20,146 nucleotides of DNA, taken from IMG/VR virus record IMGVR_UViG_3300007609_000118, positions 1 through 20,146 of that record, one strand, 5' to 3'. The notes under the pieces are model-generated. The model was not told the origin of the DNA. It saw nothing but the letters and a program-made list of their open reading frames with translations, and did no database searches. The DNA comes from a virus. The position numbers were made by a program, and so were the translations under genes. Below, in pieces: positions 15,091 through 20,146 of the stretch. Every line of letters starts with the position of its first letter. Within the stretch, counting starts at the first letter, position 1.

Positions 15091-16689
15091 TTACTCGCTA
15101 GAGCGTCCTTCGCCTTGCGGATTGCGACCATCTATGGTAGCTTCACCGTCCGACTGACTGTTTGTACGCTCTGCATCTCTTTCTCTATTTTGCTGTGCAT
15201 TGGCTCGCATATCGGCAACTCTACGTGCTGACATTTGAACAGGATCATCTCCACCGTCCCGCTGAGGAAGGTCAAGAACCTGTCGAGCTTCATTTGGAAG
15301 CATAACTTGATTACGAACATAACGTTCAATGATTTGAGATTGTGCAATCTCATCTGTAAGTGTAAGTTCGTTAAACTTCAATTCAAGAATATCTGTTTTT
15401 TCTTTGATAATCTTGTTGACAACTTTTTCTACCGCACGCTGAGCAGGTCTAGCAACCTGTTCTTTAAAAGTACGGTCTTGAGCCATAGCAGCAGCAATAG
15501 CTGCAGAGTCAGAGCCACCAAGTTTGCTAATGGGAACCTGGTGTGCAATAAGAATATCATCACGGTTTTGTTTACGATATTCTTTAAACGATCCTTCTTG
15601 AATACCGTTTTCAATAGGGGTCATATTAAATTCAACTTTTTGACCGTCGCCATCACCAGGCAACGGAATATAAAGAGTTCTGTGAGACTGAGACTTTAAA
15701 CCAGTCTGCAAGAATCTAAACATCTTGTCTTCTGCATCAGCAGAAAGCTTTGCACCTTTAAGAGTAACAATGTAACGAGGCACTGCTTTGTTTTGGAAAT
15801 AATCAATATTGTACTGCGAGGCCAACTGGTCACCGACAAGAGAGTTAATAGCGGAAATAGTGTCGGGAACACCATAGAAAGTGTTTAGCGGAGAGTATTC
15901 TTTAAAATGAATAATCTCATTGGGTCGTGGATCATTAGTGACAGGGTTAGCGTTTGTTGCACCAAAGTTACGGAAGTACACAACCTTGTTTCCAATAATC
16001 TGAACGTAACCATCACGTAGACGACGTACACGAACGGTAGTGGCAGGAATGTGTCCTACGTATCCAATTTCTCCACGAACTGTTCTACCGATTTCCAAAT
16101 ACCCGTTTCCTGTAGCCTGAATGTCTGTGTAAAACTTTTCCATTGTGCGGGTAAAGCTGTCATCATCATTACGACTTTCAAGCCAATCACGCAACTGCAG
16201 CTTCATTCTTTCAATTCTTGTTCTTGCTTTTCTTACAGCACTTTCGTTCTCATTTGTTTCCATGCTGAGCTTAGTCATGTCGGTAGGCTCAAAATAGTAG
16301 CCAAGGCCAACAACGTTTTCTACCTTGGCATCAATGGCAGCATGGTTAGCAAAAGAGCTGTCGTAATAATTGGCAAGCTCATAAAGATTATATGGAGGAG
16401 TGATAACATCGAAAAGGCCGTACCCGTTACGATAAACCTCACCAGGATTAATTTGTTTTGAACCTGCATCCTCTCCCGTTGCCCTTGCATTTGCCGCCTC
16501 CATATATTGCGGGGTTGCGTTAATTTTATTAATCTGTCTTGTAGTGCGACGACGAAAGTTTGTGTCAAGACCACTAAGTTCTTTTAGCTCATCCCAAGGT
16601 TTATTGAAAGCATCTTGCTTTTTGAATTCATCTTCTGTCTCGGGCTCAGTGTTGAGCTTTGCGAACAAATATTCTTGTTCATCACTCAT
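15091..16689 (-). CDS. portal protein
   Basis: This 532-residue protein forms the dodecameric DNA entry ring at one capsid vertex. I chose the ATG at 16689 (MSDEQEYLF), which overlaps the upstream stop by eight bases (ATGAGTGA); an ATG at 16710 would add seven residues but has no ribosome site. The sequence shows the portal plan: a wing with ELANYYDSSFANHAAIDAKVENVVG near residues 95-120, a helix-rich part rich in Arg/Lys near 140-170, a strand region with HIPATTVRVRRLRDGYVQII, and the conserved NEIIHFKEYSPLNTFYG..D then QLASQYNIDYFQNKAVPRYIV segment of the HK97/PBSX portal family near 255-310. The end (after VNKIIKEKTDILELKFNEL) leads to a Gln/Arg/Glu-rich tail, likely the inner crown or flexible end. 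Order next to the protease and capsid genes agrees. Confidence 0.93.
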   Translation of the reverse strand: MSDEQEYLFAKLNTEPETEDEFKKQDAFNKPWDELKELSGLDTNFRRRTTRQINKINATPQYMEAANARATGEDAGSKQINPGEVYRNGYGLFDVITPPYNLYELANYYDSSFANHAAIDAKVENVVGLGYYFEPTDMTKLSMETNENESAVRKARTRIERMKLQLRDWLESRNDDDSFTRTMEKFYTDIQATGNGYLEIGRTVRGEIGYVGHIPATTVRVRRLRDGYVQIIGNKVVYFRNFGATNANPVTNDPRPNEIIHFKEYSPLNTFYGVPDTISAINSLVGDQLASQYNIDYFQNKAVPRYIVTLKGAKLSADAEDKMFRFLQTGLKSQSHRTLYIPLPGDGDGQKVEFNMTPIENGIQEGSFKEYRKQNRDDILIAHQVPISKLGGSDSAAIAAAMAQDRTFKEQVARPAQRAVEKVVNKIIKEKTDILELKFNELTLTDEIAQSQIIERYVRNQVMLPNEARQVLDLPQRDGGDDPVQMSARRVADMRANAQQNRERDAERTNSQSDGEATIDGRNPQGEGRSSE

Positions 16690-17065
16690 CTTCGTAAACA
16701 TCCCTTCCATGTGTTTTCAGGGTTTGCTGTGCGTCGTAAATAGCACCAAGATCATTTTCATTGGGGATAAGTCCCTGAGACATTCTGTTGAGCTGTTCGC
16801 TGTAGCCCTCTTCACTAATTCTGTTAAGACCAGGAACAAAAATAGCTTGTCCTTGGCCATCGTCTCCGTAATACTTGGCCGCACTGTACAGTTCAGAAAT
16901 TTTAGAAAGGTCACCTTTTATAGAAGGAATGTTTAAAACGGCACCCTCACCGTCAGTAAACCATCTACCGTCTGCTTTTTTGTACACATACAGCCCCCAG
17001 TCATACATCTTATCGATGACTTGACGACGGACATTACCAACAATAGGCTTTTTCTCATCAGGCAT
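16682..17065 (-). CDS. portal-proximal protein, function unknown
   Basis: This 127-residue protein precedes the portal and overlaps it by eight bases. The Met at 17065 follows an extended -10 at 17073-17081 by only seven bases and lacks a Shine-Dalgarno, so it may be translated from a leaderless mRNA. The N-terminal part (VRRQVIDKMYDWGLYVYKK, ADGRWFTDGEG) looks like a helix followed by a small strand-rich unit, and the middle (SKISELYSAAKYYG) is helical. The C-terminal part has NRMSQGLIPNENDLGAIYDAQ and ends acidic (DVYEDE). There is no signal or membrane segment. I do not recognise its family. Its position suggests a role with the portal or packaging, which is inference. Confidence 0.75.
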   Translation of the reverse strand: MPDEKKPIVGNVRRQVIDKMYDWGLYVYKKADGRWFTDGEGAVLNIPSIKGDLSKISELYSAAKYYGDDGQGQAIFVPGLNRISEEGYSEQLNRMSQGLIPNENDLGAIYDAQQTLKTHGRDVYEDE

Positions 17066-17072
17066 GGTTATT

Positions 17073-17081
17073 ATTATACCA
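17073..17081 (-). promoter_or_regulatory. extended -10 promoter, probably leaderless, heading the portal genes
   Basis: The minus strand reads TGGTATAAT, a perfect extended -10. Seven bases separate it from the ATG at 17065, placing the expected start site at or beside the start codon; no Shine-Dalgarno is visible. A 7-bp inverted repeat (17076-17095) overlaps it. Confidence 0.55.
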
Positions 17082-17095
17082 GATTAAACTGGTAT
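17076..17095. repeat. 7-bp inverted repeat over promoter and stop codon
   Basis: ATACCAG and CTGGTAT flank six bases (ATTAAA on the plus strand). The repeat covers the stop codon of the LamG gene and most of the extended -10 element. There is no T tract after it on the minus strand, so an operator or mRNA-end hairpin is more likely than a rho-independent terminator. Confidence 0.6.
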
Positions 17096-20000
17096 CTGTG
17101 TCGATGTGGACCAATCAAGGTCACTATATATCGATACACTGTCAGGATTGAACAATACGCCGTCAGCAACATCGTCAAATATGACTCTATTGGTACCAAC
17201 AGATCTTTCATAAATGTCAACAGGGTCAATGTCAAAGACTTCACCGATACTAATAATCTTCATTTCACTAAAGGTGTATGAGTCTTTCCAATCTTGCCAA
17301 GTGAGTGAGCCGTTATCATTAAGAACCTTGGCCCATGTTCTTGTAAGAATGTTCTGTGTCTGTGCAAGGTTGGTGGCAAGATAGTATGAAACGTTATTGT
17401 AGATAACTGGACCATTAAGATTGAGTCGTCCAGTGTATTGATTAAAGTCAACAAGGTTGGGGAAAGCTATTCCCAATACCGCCCACTCTTCATTAATCAA
17501 ATATGGCACATCGACAGACTGACCATTCATGTAATATTCTACATTTGTAAGAACATTATTGGTTGCCCTGTCCCTTGCCACAATAGATCCACGCTGGGTA
17601 CTAGGATCTGAAACAACAAGGAAATCATAAATACCATCTTTATGTTCTAATGTAAAGATAGGAATTTCTTGTGTAGGAAATACTCTGTCGGAAAATCTTA
17701 GCCAAAGTTGGAGGGCACTAATTTGAGTATCAATGCCCTTTTGCTCATTAATCGGAATTGAAATACCCCGATCAAGAATAGCACTAAAGTCTCCTCGGAC
17801 TCGCCAACCAGAGTTTCTAGTCATGTATAGATAAGGTGTGCTTTGCTTGTAAGTAGAAATGGGGTTCTTTCTTTTAAAGTCATAATATAGGCCAAACTTA
17901 GTGTATGGGTAAATCGGGGTACCGAACTTTGTACCAACTTCAGTAAACTCATTACGTTCAAGAACCTGTGATGCGAGCTGAAGCTTTCTGATCCTGAATG
18001 GGTGGTGCTTAATACCTTCGGAATAAATGTCAAGGTGATAAACAAGAGCAAGATCTTGGAAGTTTACACCGTTATTGTGTTTGTCTGTTTGTGGTGCATA
18101 AATAACAGTACTATCTACAACCTCATAAGCTGCTGTTTCCCACTCACTTAACTGAACTTCTGGATCAACAACACCTCTTACTCGTGCAACCTCTCTGTTT
18201 GGTAAATCAACTAAGTTAGTATTGGCACCATCTATAATTTTTTGGAATGACACATAGCTTCTCACACCAGCATTTTCTGTGACATAGTAGTAGAACTTGT
18301 TAGAGTCTTCTTTCATATCTTGATAGTCATCCCAGCCAGAATAGAAGTTGTTGTCAAGGTCAACATATTGCTGTTGTACTGGATTGGCGTATCTAACATT
18401 AAGATCTTTGTATGTCCATGAAGAGACAAACTCAATTGAATTTACCTCAAGTGCTTCAGGATAATCAATATTAAATTGAATAGAATCTAAATCATAAAAC
18501 GTTTTGCCCTCAAAGTCAGTAGTGTTTTTGGCAAAATATGATAGGGGCACATAATCTTCCCAATATCCAGACACAGCAATGTCAGAGAAGAAAATCCCGT
18601 ATTGGTCAAATGCTTTAAGTGTGTAATTGGCTACGTGATCAAACAGAGTGTTGCTGTCTGCCTGTGTGACACTAAAAATACCATCGCTATCATACAGGCT
18701 AGCAATCTTTCTGTTGTTATATGGTCCATCAAGACCAATTCTATAAATCTTTCCTGTAAAGGTTGATGTTGTGTCTCCTGCCATAAACATTCTAAGTTGT
18801 GTGGGATCTGCCAAGAGTCTGCTTATACCGTCAATAATTTTGTTTGACAATGTGGGAATATGAATACCAGCAGCAAACTTTTGATCTGCCACAATAGTTT
18901 TTGTTGTTATCGTTGTAGATGTTCCACCAATGTTTACAGAGTAAGTTAATGTAGTGCCATTAAGAGAAATTAGCAAATAGTTTTTTGTAACACTGTTCTC
19001 AATTTTAAACAAGGTTTCATTGCTTGCTGTACCGTCGCTTTCAAACACACCGTAAATAGTTTTTAGTGGATCTGACAAGAAACCAATACTGGGAAAGTAC
19101 AGATAGCAGTCTTCTGAATCCCAATTGCTATTTGGCCTAAAGCTAAAATATTTGTCATCTTCTGCGGACTCAAGTGTTTGTAGGTCGGAATACCATGTGT
19201 CTTCAGTTTTGGTTCCCAAATAAAAATCGGGCAAGTCATAATCTGGTAAAGTCAAATAGTTAGATGTGGTGTCAACATTGGAAAAGTATGCTTGCCCCCA
19301 GTTAGCAAAGTCGGGGTAGTTGTAGTTAGAAGCATAATTGGCAAAAGAGTAATCGTTAAACGCTGTCACAGCATTAAGAGAAGAGTTTGTTTGTTCAGGT
19401 GGCACAACACCTTGACCCCATACATATCTACGCTTAGCAACTTCGTTGGGAACAGAATAAGAATAGATAGCAAATGAGTCAATGCTGAGTGGCTTCACAT
19501 CGTCATAAGAATAGAATCCAAGCCAGTTTTGGTTTTTGTCATTACTGTCAAACTCTGTAGGTAGTGTGAGATTACGTGTTGAAAAATCAATTGAAATAAC
19601 TTCTTCACCATTAAGCAACACACTAGCAGCATCACGTTGTACTCGAATATGTACAAGCATTGGTCTAAACCATTCGCCAACATAGTGAGAGCCAAACTCT
19701 TTACCCACCACCAATGTAATAAAGCCACCTTCAACATATAAACCATCTTGACTATTAAGTGGTCCAAAGAATCTACGTGGCTCTTTAGCATCAGTGTTAA
19801 TTCTTAACCACATTTCTGCAGTGTAATCATTATTACGTCCCGCTTCGTTTAAAAATCCATACCCTGGAAAAATCAGAGAAGGATATTCTGTGCCAATAGT
19901 ATTCGGAGTAAGTTTAGTGACATTTGTTGAACCATATACCAGTGGAATACCAAAGTTAATTGCATAAGAGGATTGCTGGCAACCCAAGTAGTAAGCATTT

Positions 20001-20146
20001 TCTTTTGATGGTGCATAAGGTATAGCAGTTACTGCTTTAATAGTTGATGGCAATGCAATATCGGAGGGTAGATCTTCAAAAACAACACCAGTAGATTTTT
20101 TATGAAACTCTTCAGACCAAGGGGCAAAAGAAAAACCATTAAGAAA
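17084..20146 (-). CDS. large LamG-domain structural protein (runs off right edge)
   Basis: The frame is open from the right edge to a TAA at 17084, showing 1020 residues; the N-terminus lies outside. A TTG at 20053 could be taken as a start, but 31 in-frame codons precede it to the edge and no ribosome site is present, so it is internal. Three beta-rich jelly-roll segments of LamG/concanavalin type are suggested. The first is about visible residues 105-245 (YTAEMWLRI, then VHIRVQRDAASVLLNGEEVI, then SFAIYSYSVPNEVAKRRYV). The second is about 365-490 (TIYGVFESDG, then MFMAGDTTSTFTGKIYRIGL). The third is about 810-990 (SALQLWLRFSD, then TFSEMKIISIGEV). Such domains often bind carbohydrates, so a receptor-binding tail fibre or capsid-fibre role is plausible. 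It lies upstream of the portal, away from the tail genes. Function is inferred. Confidence 0.8.
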   Translation of the reverse strand, partial: FLNGFSFAPWSEEFHKKSTGVVFEDLPSDIALPSTIKAVTAIPYAPSKENAYYLGCQQSSYAINFGIPLVYGSTNVTKLTPNTIGTEYPSLIFPGYGFLNEAGRNNDYTAEMWLRINTDAKEPRRFFGPLNSQDGLYVEGGFITLVVGKEFGSHYVGEWFRPMLVHIRVQRDAASVLLNGEEVISIDFSTRNLTLPTEFDSNDKNQNWLGFYSYDDVKPLSIDSFAIYSYSVPNEVAKRRYVWGQGVVPPEQTNSSLNAVTAFNDYSFANYASNYNYPDFANWGQAYFSNVDTTSNYLTLPDYDLPDFYLGTKTEDTWYSDLQTLESAEDDKYFSFRPNSNWDSEDCYLYFPSIGFLSDPLKTIYGVFESDGTASNETLFKIENSVTKNYLLISLNGTTLTYSVNIGGTSTTITTKTIVADQKFAAGIHIPTLSNKIIDGISRLLADPTQLRMFMAGDTTSTFTGKIYRIGLDGPYNNRKIASLYDSDGIFSVTQADSNTLFDHVANYTLKAFDQYGIFFSDIAVSGYWEDYVPLSYFAKNTTDFEGKTFYDLDSIQFNIDYPEALEVNSIEFVSSWTYKDLNVRYANPVQQQYVDLDNNFYSGWDDYQDMKEDSNKFYYYVTENAGVRSYVSFQKIIDGANTNLVDLPNREVARVRGVVDPEVQLSEWETAAYEVVDSTVIYAPQTDKHNNGVNFQDLALVYHLDIYSEGIKHHPFRIRKLQLASQVLERNEFTEVGTKFGTPIYPYTKFGLYYDFKRKNPISTYKQSTPYLYMTRNSGWRVRGDFSAILDRGISIPINEQKGIDTQISALQLWLRFSDRVFPTQEIPIFTLEHKDGIYDFLVVSDPSTQRGSIVARDRATNNVLTNVEYYMNGQSVDVPYLINEEWAVLGIAFPNLVDFNQYTGRLNLNGPVIYNNVSYYLATNLAQTQNILTRTWAKVLNDNGSLTWQDWKDSYTFSEMKIISIGEVFDIDPVDIYERSVGTNRVIFDDVADGVLFNPDSVSIYSDLDWSTSTQIPV

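Noticed and set aside
16687-16710. Portal start at ATG 16710
   Set aside because: It has no ribosome site and would overlap the upstream gene by 29 bases; 16689 gives a short overlap. The evidence is not decisive.
17076-17095. Inverted repeat as a rho-independent terminator
   Set aside because: The arms are not very G/C-rich and no T tract follows on the transcribed strand; the overlap with a -10 element favours an operator or other role.
20051-20053. TTG as start of the LamG protein
   Set aside because: The same frame continues without a stop for 31 codons to the right edge, and no Shine-Dalgarno precedes the TTG, so the gene is truncated by the window.
1-20146. tRNA genes, insertion sequences, CRISPR arrays, inteins or introns
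   Set aside because: Coding is nearly continuous on one strand, no repeat-spacer pattern or transposase is present, and no structural gene is interrupted.

Overview
The window is a slice of a tailed double-stranded DNA phage, or of a prophage derived from one. It carries a long part of the virion structural module, all of it on the minus strand and packed almost without gaps, so transcription runs from right to left. The gene order (host-binding protein, small unknown, portal, maturation protease with scaffold, major capsid protein, four to five connector or neck proteins, major tail protein, tail assembly chaperones, very long tape measure, distal tail proteins) is that of a siphovirus with an HK97-type capsid. 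No contractile sheath or baseplate wedge genes are seen. The DNA is AT-rich by eye, but the capsid, major tail and scaffold reading frames look richer in G/C-ending codons. Extended -10 promoters, apparently leaderless starts, and gene arrangement and protein style all resemble phages of Actinobacteria; that host assignment is an inference.

Region by region, in transcription order. From 20146 to 17084 lies the end of a very large protein with LamG/concanavalin-like jelly-roll segments; its reading frame is still open at the right edge. A 127-residue protein of unknown function (17065-16682) leads into the portal (16689-15091). The next gene (15049-13778) joins an N-terminal S78-type prohead protease to an acidic coiled-coil scaffold. 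An internal ATG at 14290 with a near-perfect Shine-Dalgarno sequence suggests that the scaffold is also made alone, as in lambda C/Nu3. The major capsid protein (13739-12618) is followed by a terminator and a new promoter.

A short protein (12543-12355), a head-tail adaptor with an extra N-terminal domain (12355-11387), a probable stopper (11390-10944), a gp10-like neck protein (10944-10264) and a probable tail terminator (10264-9668) form a tightly overlapping run. The major tail protein (9587-8952) has its own candidate promoter and is also followed by a terminator. Two paralogous chaperone-like genes follow (8881-8198 long form, 8152-7835 short form). Then come the 2097-residue tape measure (7809-1516), a distal tail protein (1516-875) and the start of another minor tail protein (873 to the left edge).

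Expression seems to be tuned locally. Six short intergenic gaps each hold an extended -10 promoter (TGN followed by TATAAT or a close variant). In two of them the predicted start site falls on or next to the ATG and no Shine-Dalgarno sequence is visible; a third has a leader of only about 3 nt. The two most abundant virion proteins, capsid and major tail, are each followed by a G/C-rich terminator hairpin. There are no tRNAs, mobile elements, CRISPR arrays or lysis/replication genes in the window, and no stretch over 300 bases without a gene.
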